64,000 nt of DNA from Hydrogenophilus sp. (GTDB lineage: Bacteria > Pseudomonadota > Gammaproteobacteria > Burkholderiales > Thiobacillaceae), in the NCBI GenBank assembly GCA_020725265.1, contig DYFK01000009.1:54778-118777 (forward strand), written 5' to 3'. The notes under the pieces are model-generated. The model did no database searches and had not been told where the DNA came from. It was given only the letters and a program-made list of their open reading frames with translations. Positions 1-12,360 of this stretch are shown piece by piece (the stretch's first letter is position 1; every line of letters begins with the position of its first letter). A program made the translations under genes and the position numbers.

Positions 1-21
1 CTCTCAACTCTCGGCTGCGCG

Positions 22-1590
22 TCAGCGCACCAGGTCGTAGTTGTAGTCCGTGGTGCCCATGCCGCGGGTATCGTCGTCCAGACGGGCCAGCACTTCGTTC
101 ACCAGGGTGGTGAGCATCTGCATGGCGCCTTCGTACCCAAGGGTGGTCTGGCGGTGCAGGTGGTGGCGGTCGAAGATCGGGAAGCCGAGGCGGATCAGGG
201 GGACTTCGAACTCCTTGCCCTTGTGCACGGTGTCGCGCTGCAGGTACTTGCCGTAGCTGTTACCGATCAGGAAGTCCGGCTTGTCGGTGAACAGCAGGCT
301 GCGCAGGTGCCAGAGGTCGGCGCCGGGGTAGGTCTTGCAGTTCACGCCGTAGGGCGAGTCGGCCAGGATCTTCTTCATGGCCTTGTCCCAACGCTTGGAG
401 CCGTTGTTGCAGACGATGTGGATCGGCTCGGCGCCCAGTTCCAGCAGGAACTTGGCCATGCCCATGACGAAGTCGGGATCGCCGTAGAGGGCGTACTTCT
501 TGCCGTGCAGCCAGGTGTGGCTGTCGGTCATCATGTCGACCAGGCGGCCGCGTTCCTTGGCGATGGAGTCGGGGATCGGCTTGCCGGTCACCTCGGATAC
601 CTTCATCAGCCACTCGTCGGTCCACTCCAGGCCCATGGGGATGTTGAGCTTGGGTACTTCGTGGTTCCAGGTGCCCTCGACGTACTTCTTGGTCTTGTCG
701 AGCTGGATCGGTTGCAGCAGGAAGGTGGTCTTGGCGTTGGGGGCGTCCTTGACCTCGGCCTGAGTGGTGCCGCCGGCGTACATGCGGAACTGGCCGTCGG
801 CCGGGGTATCCAGCACTTCGGTGGGATCGGCCAGGAAGGTGAAGGGTACGCCCATTTCGGTGAGCATGCGCTTGATGACCTTGTAGTTGCCCAGATAGGT
901 CTCGAAGCCCGGCACGATGTTGATCTTGCCGTTGCCGCCGACTTCCTTGCCTTCCATGTGGTTCAGGGTGAAGTAGCGGATGATGCCTTCGAACATATTG
1001 TCCCAGCCGGTGACGTGGCTGCCGACGAAGGAGGGGGTGTGGGCGAAGGGGGTCGGGAATTCCTGGGCGATGTGACCTTCCTTCTTGGCGTTGTTGATGA
1101 ACGCGTTGAGGTCGTCACCGATGACTTCCGCCATGCAGGTGGTGGAGACGGCGATCATGTCCGGCTTGTACAGGGCCTTGGCGTTTTCCAGGCCGTCGAA
1201 CATGTTCTTCTGGCCACCGAACACCGCCGCGTCTTCCGTCATGGAATCGGACACGCAGGAGATCGGCTCCTTGAAGTGGCGGTTGAAGTAGGTGCGGAAG
1301 TACGCCACGCAACCTTGCGAGCCATGCACGTAGGGCAGGGTCTTCTCGAAGCCCAGGGCGCAGAGCACGGCGCCCAGCGGCTGGCAGGCCTTGGCCGGGT
1401 TGACGGTCAGCGCCTCGCGCTTGAAGTTGAGTTCCTGGTATTCCAGGGTGGTCGTCCACTGGAAGACCTCTTCGATCTTCTCCTGGGGGAACTTTTCCTC
1501 GAACAGTTCCTGTTTCTTGCTGAGGGATTCCTTGTACTCGGGCTGACGGAACAAGGGAAACGAGGGAACAATCTTTTCAACGACTTGCAT
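22..1590 (-). CDS. nifK: Nitrogenase MoFe protein beta subunit
   Basis: NifK forms the alpha2-beta2 MoFe protein with NifD and holds half of the P-cluster. The 522-residue product has the expected length. The P-cluster cysteines stand in their usual contexts at about C69 (NPAKAC), C94 (HGSQGC) and C152 (STTC). An ATG six bases upstream (1596) is possible, but the GGAG ribosome site touches it, so the ATG at 1590 (MQVVEK) is preferred. It is the third gene of nifHDK, 91 bases after nifD; that spacer carries a hairpin. The stop lies 21 bases from the window edge, so nothing can be said about genes further downstream. Identification is very secure. Confidence 0.97.
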   Translation of the reverse strand: MQVVEKIVPSFPLFRQPEYKESLSKKQELFEEKFPQEKIEEVFQWTTTLEYQELNFKREALTVNPAKACQPLGAVLCALGFEKTLPYVHGSQGCVAYFRTYFNRHFKEPISCVSDSMTEDAAVFGGQKNMFDGLENAKALYKPDMIAVSTTCMAEVIGDDLNAFINNAKKEGHIAQEFPTPFAHTPSFVGSHVTGWDNMFEGIIRYFTLNHMEGKEVGGNGKINIVPGFETYLGNYKVIKRMLTEMGVPFTFLADPTEVLDTPADGQFRMYAGGTTQAEVKDAPNAKTTFLLQPIQLDKTKKYVEGTWNHEVPKLNIPMGLEWTDEWLMKVSEVTGKPIPDSIAKERGRLVDMMTDSHTWLHGKKYALYGDPDFVMGMAKFLLELGAEPIHIVCNNGSKRWDKAMKKILADSPYGVNCKTYPGADLWHLRSLLFTDKPDFLIGNSYGKYLQRDTVHKGKEFEVPLIRLGFPIFDRHHLHRQTTLGYEGAMQMLTTLVNEVLARLDDDTRGMGTTDYNYDLVR

Positions 1591-1610
1591 CTTCATCTCC
1601 TAACCCGAGC

Positions 1611-1676
1611 CGCCAATCCGCGGACACGGGCACAGGTTTGTCGGGTTTACTCCCCTCTCCCGCGGGCGGGAGAGGG
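1611..1676 (-). repeat. Hairpin-bearing spacer between nifD and nifK, copy 1
   Basis: The spacer holds a perfect 10-bp stem (1653-1662 with 1667-1676, CCCTCTCCCG/CGGGAGAGGG) and a four-base loop. It lies about 60 bases upstream of the nifK start in the transcribed direction. The neighbouring bases 1611-1625 (GCCGCCAATCCGCGG) resemble those before nifD at 3174-3193, so the two spacers look like related copies. No T-run follows, so a terminator is unlikely. RNA processing or partial attenuation are inferences. Confidence 0.6.
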
Positions 1677-1681
1677 TTGCA

Positions 1682-3157
1682 TCACGCGGCCTTGGCCAGG
1701 GATTCGGCTTCTTCCACCTTCTTCCAGGGCGGGGTCAGCTTGTTCCAGCACGGGTTGTTCAGGGTCATGTCCATGTCCCGGGCGAAGATGGCGAAGCCGT
1801 CGTAGCCGTGGTAGGGGCCGGAGTAGTCCCAGCTGTGCATCTGGCGGAAGGGGATGCCCATCTTCTGGAAGATGTACTTTTCCTTGATGCCGGAGCCGAT
1901 CAGGTCGGGCTTCACCCGCTTCACGAATTCCTCGAATTCGAAGCCGGTGACGTCGTCGTAGAGCAGGGTGGCGTTGCCCATTTCCTTGATGGTGCGGTCG
2001 TAGTCGTCGCCGTGGGCGAACTCGTAGCCGGTGCCGACCACTTCCATGCCCAGGTCTTCATACGAGCCGATGACGTGGCGCGGACGCAGGCCGCCGACGT
2101 ACAGCATGACGCGCTTGCCTTCCAGGCGCGGGCGGTACTTGGCGATGATCGCGTCGACCATGGGCTGGTACTTGGCGATGACTTCTTCCGCCTTGGCCTT
2201 GATGCTGTCGTCGAAGAACGCGGCGATCTTGCGCAGCGATTCGGCGATCTTGGTCGGGCCGAAGAAGTTGTATTCCATCCAGGGAATGCCGTACTTCTCT
2301 TCCATGTGCCGGCTGATGTAGTTCATCGAGCGGTAGCAGTGGAGCAGGTTGAGCTTGGCCTTGGGGGTATTCTCCATCTCGGCGATGGTGCCGTCTCCGG
2401 ACCACTGGGCGATCACGCGCAGACCCATCTCTTCGAGCAGGATGCGGGAAGACCAGGCGTCGCCGCCGATGTTGTAGTCACCGATGATGGTGACGTCGTA
2501 GGGGGTGGACTCGAATGGCTTGTTGTCGCGCTTGTCGAGCACCCAGTCCCGAATCGCATCATTCGCGATGTGGTGGCCGAGGGACTGGGACACGCCACGG
2601 AAGCCCTCGCAGCGCACCGGCACCACGGGTTTGTTCAGGGTGGCGGCGGCCTTCTTGGAGACGGCTTCGATGTCGTCGCCGATCAGGCCGATCGGACATT
2701 CGGATTGCACGGAGATGCCCTTGTGCAGCGGGAACAGGCCCTCGATCTCGTCGATCAGCTTGGCCAGTTTCTTGTCGCCGCCGAAGACGATGTCCTTCTC
2801 CTGGAAATCGGAGGTGAAGTTCATCTCGGCGAAGGTGTTCACGCCGGTGGTGCCGACGTAGTAGTTACGGCGACCGGCGCGCGAATATTGGCCGCAGCCG
2901 ACCGGGCCGTGGGAAATGTGGATCATGTCCTTGATCGGGCCCCAGACCACGCCGCGCGAACCGGCGTAGGCGCAGCCGCGGATGGTCATCACGCCAGGCA
3001 GCGACTTGCGGTTGGAGGTGATGCACTTCTTGGACTGCTCGATGCTCTGGTCGTTGACGGCCAGGTGCTTCTTGCGGTCCTTCTGGGCCTTCTCGGGATA
3101 GACCTCGAGCACCTCGGCGATGAGGGCTTCGGTCTCTTCACGGGTCAGATTTGCCAT
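1682..3157 (-). CDS. nifD: Nitrogenase MoFe protein alpha chain
   Basis: NifD carries the FeMo-cofactor of Mo-nitrogenase and reduces N2 with electrons from NifH. The product has 491 residues. P-cluster cysteines are at C62 (TIRGCAYAG), C88 (HGPVGCGQ) and C154 (QSECPIG), the same numbering as the Azotobacter protein. The FeMo-co cysteine is C274 (LLHCYRS), and the conserved histidine lies in [12 protein letters not shown] near residue 440. The start ATG at 3157 has a good AAGGAG site. It is the second gene of the operon, 176 bases after nifH. There is no insertion of the AnfD or VnfD kind, so this is the Mo enzyme. Confidence 0.98.
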   Translation of the reverse strand: MANLTREETEALIAEVLEVYPEKAQKDRKKHLAVNDQSIEQSKKCITSNRKSLPGVMTIRGCAYAGSRGVVWGPIKDMIHISHGPVGCGQYSRAGRRNYYVGTTGVNTFAEMNFTSDFQEKDIVFGGDKKLAKLIDEIEGLFPLHKGISVQSECPIGLIGDDIEAVSKKAAATLNKPVVPVRCEGFRGVSQSLGHHIANDAIRDWVLDKRDNKPFESTPYDVTIIGDYNIGGDAWSSRILLEEMGLRVIAQWSGDGTIAEMENTPKAKLNLLHCYRSMNYISRHMEEKYGIPWMEYNFFGPTKIAESLRKIAAFFDDSIKAKAEEVIAKYQPMVDAIIAKYRPRLEGKRVMLYVGGLRPRHVIGSYEDLGMEVVGTGYEFAHGDDYDRTIKEMGNATLLYDDVTGFEFEEFVKRVKPDLIGSGIKEKYIFQKMGIPFRQMHSWDYSGPYHGYDGFAIFARDMDMTLNNPCWNKLTPPWKKVEEAESLAKAA

Positions 3158-3173
3158 TTCTTTCTCCTTTCAC

Positions 3174-3324
3174 GCCGCCACCAATCCGTGGACGACATGT
3201 TGGGGTGGTTATCCCCCCTCTCCCGCATACCCAGAGGGCACAAGAGCGGGAGAGGAGCCGGGGGAGAGGGGGTGTCAGGTTGGCGGACGCCCTCTCCCCA
3301 ACCCCTCCCCACCGAGGGGAGGGG
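3174..3324 (-). repeat. Multiple G/C hairpins between nifH and nifD
   Basis: This 176-base spacer holds three inverted repeats built on CCCTCTCCC-type sequence: 3217-3226 with 3246-3255, 3261-3270 (GGGGAGAGGG) with 3290-3299, and the perfect CCCCTCCCC/GGGGAGGGG pair 3302-3310 with 3316-3324 (5-base loop). The part nearest nifD resembles the nifD-nifK spacer. The hairpin directly behind the nifH stop is placed where it could protect nifH mRNA from 3' decay and raise the NifH:NifDK ratio. That is a known strategy in nif operons but an inference here. The motif looks like a dispersed intergenic repeat. Confidence 0.65.
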
Positions 3325-3333
3325 CTACAGTCG

Positions 3334-5260
<1,927 letters not shown>

Positions 5261-5295
5261 AAACCGCCGCGATTTCTGGTATGGTCTCGGTAACT

Positions 5296-5326
5296 CCGCC
5301 CGCGCCTCCGGCCCGGGCGGTTTTGC
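5296..5326 (+). terminator. Rho-independent terminator after draT
   Basis: The stem CCGCCCG (5296-5302) pairs with CGGGCGG (5314-5320) and is followed by TTTTGCTTTTT. It separates draT from the rnk-like gene. Confidence 0.75.
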
Positions 5327-5370
5327 TTTTTGTAACCCGCGTTTCACGCCATTCGGAAGGAGACATCCCG

Positions 5371-5784
5371 ATGACCCCATCCCCCACCATCACGATTTCC
5401 TCGCTTGACCTTGCCCGTCTGGAGGCGTTGCTCGATTCGCATGAAGCCGACGACGCGTCGACCACCGAGGCGCTCTGGGCCGAACTCGACCGCGCCCGTG
5501 TCCTGGAACCGGAGGAAATGCCGCCCGACGTGGTCACCATGAACTCGCGCGTGCGCTTCCGGATGGAGCCCACCGGCGGCGAGTTCGAGCGCTCGCTGGC
5601 CTACCCGCGCGATCTCGACGGCGCGCCGGACCGGATTTCCATCCTGGCTCCGGTTGGCGCGGCGTTGCTCGGGCTTTCGGTCGGTCAGCGCATTGAGTGG
5701 TCGGTCCCTGGTGGCGGCACCGTTGGCGTGCGCATTCTGGACATCCCCTATCAGCCGGAAGCGAACGGCCGCTTCGATCTCTGA
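5371..5784 (+). CDS. rnk: Rnk-like GreA/GreB-family C-terminal protein
   Basis: A 137-residue protein with a short N-terminal helical region (LDLARLEALLDSH) and a C-terminal Gre-type FKBP-like domain. Telling motifs are MNSRVRF, the GAALLGLSVGQRIEW stretch and the end VRILDIPYQPEA. Rnk binds RNA polymerase in the secondary channel without cleavage activity, and was first described as a regulator of nucleoside diphosphate kinase. The start at 5371 has a strong GGAAGGAG site. It lies behind the draT terminator and is probably its own unit. The family is confident; the exact role here is unproven. Confidence 0.82.
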   Translation: MTPSPTITISSLDLARLEALLDSHEADDASTTEALWAELDRARVLEPEEMPPDVVTMNSRVRFRMEPTGGEFERSLAYPRDLDGAPDRISILAPVGAALLGLSVGQRIEWSVPGGGTVGVRILDIPYQPEANGRFDL

Positions 5785-5910
5785 GTCTGGGTGACGGTCG
5801 CTTCGCGGAGCGGGCGTTCGATGGATTCGCTCGGTCGGTCGAAGGCGAACGAGTGCGTCGATGGCTTCGATCAATAGAAAGCATTGGATGGGCCGGGGTG
5901 GGGAAGCTAG

Positions 5911-8157
<2,247 letters not shown>

Positions 8158-8202
8158 ACGACTGGTGGCCGGCATGGATGTGGTTCCCATGCCGGTGAAA
8201 AA

Positions 8203-8230
8203 CAAAACGCGGCCCGACGGCCGCGTTTTG
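8203..8230. terminator. Bidirectional terminator between katG and tRNA-Ser
   Basis: A perfect 12-bp stem, CAAAACGCGGCC (8203-8214) with GGCCGCGTTTTG (8219-8230), and a four-base loop. T-rich tails occur in both directions: TTTTG on the plus strand, and GTTTTTC past the stem on the minus strand. It can end katG and tRNA-Ser transcripts. A second hairpin, CCGGCATGG/CCATGCCGG (8169-8177 with 8187-8195), precedes it on the katG side. Confidence 0.85.
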
Positions 8231-8240
8231 CATGAATGCT

Positions 8241-8334
8241 TGGCGGAGACGGAGGGATTCGAACCCTCGATGCAGGTTTTGGCCCGCATGCTCCCTTAGC
8301 AGGGGAGTGCCTTCGACCTCTCGGCCACGTCTCC
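8241..8334 (-). tRNA. tRNA-Ser (anticodon GCT)
   Basis: A 94-base class II tRNA with encoded CCA. The acceptor stem GGAGACG pairs with CGTCTCC, a long variable arm follows the anticodon stem, and the anticodon loop reads CTGCTAA, giving GCT for AGC/AGU serine codons. It lies downstream of lysC on the same strand, 89 bases away, and is followed by a strong terminator. Confidence 0.96.
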
Positions 8335-8423
8335 GAACTTGGTGAAACCCAACTCGGTAAAACCCGGCCACACGGCCGGGCAAGAGCCGGCAAGGATACC
8401 CGCGCGGCCTGGTTAAAGCAATG

Positions 8424-9653
8424 TCAGGCAGTGACCGGTTTTTCCAGTTCGAAAGCCTGGTGCAGGGCGCGCACGGCCAGTTCCATGTATTTGTCGTCGA
8501 CGATCACGGAGATCTTGATCTCGGAGGTGGAGATCATCTGAATGTTGATGTTCTCGTCGGCCAGGGTCTTGAACATCCTGCCGGCGACGCCGGCGTGATT
8601 GCGCATGCCGATGCCGACGATGGAGACCTTGGCGATCTTGTCGTCGCCAATCACGTCACGGGCGCCGATCGCGGTCTTGACCATGCCAAGCACGTCCATG
8701 GCCTTCTTCATTTCGTTGCGGTGGACCGTGAACGAGAAGTCGGTGGTGCCGTCCATGCCGACGTTCTGGACGATCATGTCGACGTCGATGTTGGCTTCCG
8801 CGATGGGGCCGAGGATGTGGGCGGCGACGCCGGGCTTGTCGGGCACGCCGACGATGGTGAGCTTGGCTTCGTCGCGATTGAAGGCGATGCCGGAGATGAT
8901 TGGTTGTTCCATGCTGTCTTCCTCGAAAGTGATGAGCGTGCCTTCGCCTTCATCCTGGAAGCTGGAGAGCACGCGCAGTTTGACTTTGTACTTGCCGGCG
9001 AATTCGACCGAGCGGATCTGCAACACCTTGGAGCCGAGACTGGCGAGTTCCAGCATTTCCTCGAAGGTGATGGTGGCGAGCTTGCGCGCTTCCGGCACGA
9101 TGCGCGGGTCGGTGGTGTAGACGCCGTCGACGTCGGTGTAGATCTGGCATTCGTCGGCCTTGAGCGCGGCGGCCAGGGCGACGCCGGTGGTATCGGAACC
9201 ACCACGGCCAAGGGTGGTGATGTTGCCGGCTTCGTCGACACCCTGGAAACCGGCGACCACGACGACGTGGCCGCTGTCCAGGTCGGCGCGCAGGCGCTCC
9301 TCGTCGATCGACAGGATGCGTGCCTTGGTATGGGCGCTGTCGGTCAGGATGCGGATCTGGGGGCCGGTGTAGCTGCGTGCCTTCAGACCGAGATCCTTGA
9401 GCGCCATGGCGAGCAGGGCAATGGTGACCTGTTCGCCGGTGGAAACCAGCATGTCGAGTTCGCGCGGGTCCGGTTCCTTCTGGATTTCCTTGGCCAGCGC
9501 GATCAGTCGGTTGGTCTCGCCGGACATCGCGGACAGCACGACCACGACCTGGTGTCCGAGCATCTTGAACTTGGCGACACGCTCGGCGACGTTGCGGATG
9601 CGTTCGACGGAACCGACCGAGGTGCCGCCGTATTTCTGGACGATGAGGGCCAT
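8424..9653 (-). CDS. lysC: Aspartate kinase
   Basis: Phosphorylates aspartate in the first step to lysine, threonine and methionine. The 409-residue single-function enzyme has the N-terminal kinase motif KYGGTSVGS (residues 7-15), the [12 protein letters not shown] loop, and two C-terminal ACT domains (around [18 protein letters not shown] and [16 protein letters not shown]) for feedback control. The ATG at 9653 is fixed by the conserved start [10 protein letters not shown], although the frame continues far upstream. The ribosome site is weak. Followed by tRNA-Ser. Confidence 0.96.
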   Translation of the reverse strand: MALIVQKYGGTSVGSVERIRNVAERVAKFKMLGHQVVVVLSAMSGETNRLIALAKEIQKEPDPRELDMLVSTGEQVTIALLAMALKDLGLKARSYTGPQIRILTDSAHTKARILSIDEERLRADLDSGHVVVVAGFQGVDEAGNITTLGRGGSDTTGVALAAALKADECQIYTDVDGVYTTDPRIVPEARKLATITFEEMLELASLGSKVLQIRSVEFAGKYKVKLRVLSSFQDEGEGTLITFEEDSMEQPIISGIAFNRDEAKLTIVGVPDKPGVAAHILGPIAEANIDVDMIVQNVGMDGTTDFSFTVHRNEMKKAMDVLGMVKTAIGARDVIGDDKIAKVSIVGIGMRNHAGVAGRMFKTLADENINIQMISTSEIKISVIVDDKYMELAVRALHQAFELEKPVTA

Positions 9654-9821
9654 GTTGGGAGTGATCGCGCGAAAAACAAAGGATTTTACAGAGTGCGGTG
9701 AACGCCCGCCATAGCGGTCGGGATGGCATGCGCGTGGCCTGTCATCGCGCGGACGTTGAAACTCTTTGCGCTCGCCAGTAGTCTTAGCCCCGTTTTCAAC
9801 CCGCAAGTGGAGTTCCCAGCG

Positions 9822-10517
9822 ATGCAAACCCAATACGAGAATGTCGCGCGCATGGATGCCGCCATCGCCGTTGGCGATACCAACAAGGTCTTGCGCAACA
9901 CCTACATGCTGCTGGCCATGACCCTGCTGTTCAGCGCGGTCACCGCCGGTGTCTCCATGGCCATGGCCGTGCCTTACGGCGTCAGCCTGGTGACCAGTCT
10001 GGTGGCGCTCGGCCTGCTCTGGTTCGTTGTGCCGCGCACCGCCAATTCCGCCGCCGGCATCTTCGTGGTGTTCGGCGTCACCGGCCTGCTCGGTTTCGGC
10101 CTCGGCCCGGTCCTCAATCATTACCTGAGTCTGGGCAACGGCGGTCAGATCGTCATGCTGGCCCTGGGCATCACCGGCTCCGCCTTCCTCGGTCTGTCCG
10201 GCTACGTGCTGTACAGCCGCAAGGATTTCAGCTTCATGCGCAACTTCCTGATGATCGGCGTGCTGGTTGCCTTCATCGCCGCGATCGTTTCGCTGGTGGC
10301 GTCCCTGGTCGGTTATCCGATGCCGGCGCTGGCGCTGACCGTGTCGGCGATGTTCGCTTTCCTGATGTGCGGCATGATCCTGTGGCAGACCAGCGAGATC
10401 GTGAATGGTGGTGAAACCAATTACGTGCTCGCCACGGTCGGTTTGTACGTTTCCATCTACAACCTGTTCACCAGCCTGCTGCATCTGCTCGGTGCCTTCA
10501 TGGGCGAGCGCGACTGA
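9822..10517 (+). CDS. Bax inhibitor-1 / YccA family membrane protein
   Basis: A 231-residue integral membrane protein with about seven hydrophobic segments and the end typical of the UPF0005/BI-1 family ([16 protein letters not shown]). In enterobacteria YccA-type members modulate FtsH proteolysis; YbhL types are of unknown function. The ATG at 9822 has a GGAG ten bases upstream. A longer reading from 9723 lacks family support. A strong terminator follows, so it is a single-gene unit divergent from lysC. Confidence 0.88.
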   Translation: MQTQYENVARMDAAIAVGDTNKVLRNTYMLLAMTLLFSAVTAGVSMAMAVPYGVSLVTSLVALGLLWFVVPRTANSAAGIFVVFGVTGLLGFGLGPVLNHYLSLGNGGQIVMLALGITGSAFLGLSGYVLYSRKDFSFMRNFLMIGVLVAFIAAIVSLVASLVGYPMPALALTVSAMFAFLMCGMILWQTSEIVNGGETNYVLATVGLYVSIYNLFTSLLHLLGAFMGERD

Positions 10518-10533
10518 GTTCCTGCCCAGCCAC

Positions 10534-10560
10534 GGGGCGGCCTGGAGCCGCCCCTTTTTT
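10534..10560 (+). terminator. Rho-independent terminator after the BI-1 gene
   Basis: The stem GGGGCGGC (10534-10541) pairs with GCCGCCCC (10547-10554), with a five-base loop and six Ts. It ends ten bases before the pdxA start. Confidence 0.92.
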
Positions 10561-10570
10561 GTTTCCACGC

Positions 10571-11551
10571 ATGCCTCTTCCCCTGGTCATCACGCCCGGC
10601 GAACCCGCTGGCATCGGCCCGGACCTGTGCGTCGCCCTGGCCGCCGAGCCTGGCGACATGGGGCCCTTGGTGCTGGTCGCCGACCGCGATTTGCTGGCGG
10701 CGCGCGCGGATCGCATGGGGGTGCCGTTCGCGCCGCCCGATTACCCGTCGACGACGCCGGCACCAGTCAGCCTGCTGCATGTGCCGGCGGCGCGGGTCGC
10801 GCAACCCGGCCGCCTGGATCCGGCCAATGCCGGCTATGTGCTGGCCTGTCTGGACCGGGCCATCGATGGCTGTCTGGCCGGTGAATTCGCCGGACTGGTT
10901 ACCGGGCCGGTGCACAAGGGTGTCATCAACGAGGCCGGCGTGCCCTTCACCGGGCATACCGAATACCTGGCCGAGCGTACCGGCGCCGCGCGCGTGGTCA
11001 TGATGCTTGCCGGCGCCGGCATGCGCGTGGCGCTGGCGACCACGCATCTGCCGTTGCGCGCGGTCGCCGACGCGATCGACCACGACATGCTGGCCGACAT
11101 CCTGGGCATTCTCGATGCCGCGCTGCGTCGGGATTTCGGCGTGGCCTCGCCGCGCATCCTGGTCGCCGGCCTCAACCCGCACGCCGGCGAGGGCGGGCAT
11201 CTCGGTCGCGAGGAGATCGAGGTGATCGAGCCGGTATTGCATGTCCTGCGCGCGCGCGGGCTCGATCTGGTCGGCCCCCTGCCGGCCGACACCCTGTTCC
11301 AACGCAAGCATCTGGCGGGCGCCGACGCGGTGCTGGCGATGTATCACGACCAGGGGCTGCCGGTACTCAAGCACGCCAGTTTCGGTGCCGGCGTCAACAT
11401 CACGCTTGGCCTGCCGATGGTGCGGACCTCGGTCGATCACGGTACCGCGCTTGATCTGGCCGGCACCGGCCGGGCCGATCCCGGGAGCCTGCGGGTCGCC
11501 ATCGCGAGCGCGCGTGCCATGGCCGATTGCAGGATGGGACGCGCGCGGTGA
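10571..11551 (+). CDS. pdxA: 4-hydroxythreonine-4-phosphate dehydrogenase
   Basis: PdxA oxidises 4-phosphohydroxy-L-threonine in DXP-dependent pyridoxal phosphate synthesis. The 326-residue protein begins [17 protein letters not shown] and contains the metal and substrate motifs [19 protein letters not shown] and [10 protein letters not shown]. The ATG at 10571 is chosen over a TTG twelve bases upstream. Its last four bases overlap the GTG start of rsmA, indicating translational coupling. The usual surA-pdxA-rsmA order is kept only for pdxA-rsmA. Confidence 0.96.
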   Translation: MPLPLVITPGEPAGIGPDLCVALAAEPGDMGPLVLVADRDLLAARADRMGVPFAPPDYPSTTPAPVSLLHVPAARVAQPGRLDPANAGYVLACLDRAIDGCLAGEFAGLVTGPVHKGVINEAGVPFTGHTEYLAERTGAARVVMMLAGAGMRVALATTHLPLRAVADAIDHDMLADILGILDAALRRDFGVASPRILVAGLNPHAGEGGHLGREEIEVIEPVLHVLRARGLDLVGPLPADTLFQRKHLAGADAVLAMYHDQGLPVLKHASFGAGVNITLGLPMVRTSVDHGTALDLAGTGRADPGSLRVAIASARAMADCRMGRAR

Positions 11552-12336
11552 GCGTGATGCCGCTGCCCAAGGCCAAGAAATCGCTTGGCCAGCATTTCCT
11601 GGTCGATCGCCATTATGTCGAGCGCATCGTCGCCGCAATCCAGCCAGCCGCTGGTGACCGCATGGTCGAAATCGGCCCCGGTCCGGGCGCGCTGACCCGG
11701 CCGCTGCTGGAAGTGTTGCCATGCCTGCACGCGGTCGAGCTGGATGCTGGCATGGTCGCTCGGCTGCGCGCGGAGTTTCCCGCCGACCGGCTGATCGTTC
11801 ATCACCAGGATGCCTTGACCTGGAATTTCGGCGAGCTTGGTCCCGATCTGCGCGTGGTCGGCAATCTGCCATACAACATTTCCACCCCCTTGCTGTTCCA
11901 TCTGGCCGAGCACGCCGGGTCGATCCGCGACATGATCTTCATGTTGCAGAAGGAGGTGGTCGACCGCATGGCGGCGGCGCCGGCGACGCCGGAATACGGC
12001 CGGCTGTCGGTGATGTTGCAGGCGCGCTTCCGGGTGTCCCGTCTGTTCACCGTGCCGCCCGGCGCGTTCCAGCCGCCGCCCAAGGTCGATTCGGCGATCG
12101 CCCGCCTGGTGCCGTTGCCGGCCGAGGCGGTGCCGTACCGGGATGCCGCAGTGTTCGCCGATCTGGTCGCGCGCGCTTTCGGGCAGCGCCGCAAGACGCT
12201 GCGCAATACGCTCAAGGGCGTGGTTGACGCGAATGATTTCGCCGCGCTCGGGATCGATCCGGGGCGACGTGGCGAGACGTTGTCGGTGGCCGAGTTCGCC
12301 GGACTTGCCAATCATCTGGTGGCGCGCGGGGCCTGA
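11548..12336 (+). CDS. rsmA: 16S rRNA dimethyladenosine transferase
   Basis: RsmA (KsgA) dimethylates A1518 and A1519 of 16S rRNA during small-subunit maturation. Family motifs: [11 protein letters not shown] at the N terminus, the SAM-binding [11 protein letters not shown], and the catalytic NLPYNIS. The GTG at 11548 overlaps the pdxA stop (GTGA); an ATG three codons later (11557) is the alternative. About 262 residues, normal for the family. Confidence 0.96.
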   Translation: MSVMPLPKAKKSLGQHFLVDRHYVERIVAAIQPAAGDRMVEIGPGPGALTRPLLEVLPCLHAVELDAGMVARLRAEFPADRLIVHHQDALTWNFGELGPDLRVVGNLPYNISTPLLFHLAEHAGSIRDMIFMLQKEVVDRMAAAPATPEYGRLSVMLQARFRVSRLFTVPPGAFQPPPKVDSAIARLVPLPAEAVPYRDAAVFADLVARAFGQRRKTLRNTLKGVVDANDFAALGIDPGRRGETLSVAEFAGLANHLVARGA

Positions 12337-12360
12337 GCCGCGTGCTGGATAGAATGCGGA

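Noticed and set aside
154-1887. Long plus-strand open frame opposite nifK
   Set aside because: It mirrors nifK codon bias (GC-rich third positions), has no recognisable domains and no ribosome site; nifK is certain.
3174-3324. CRISPR-like array in the nif spacer
   Set aside because: The repeats are unequal inverted pairs without regular spacing or spacers; no cas gene is present.
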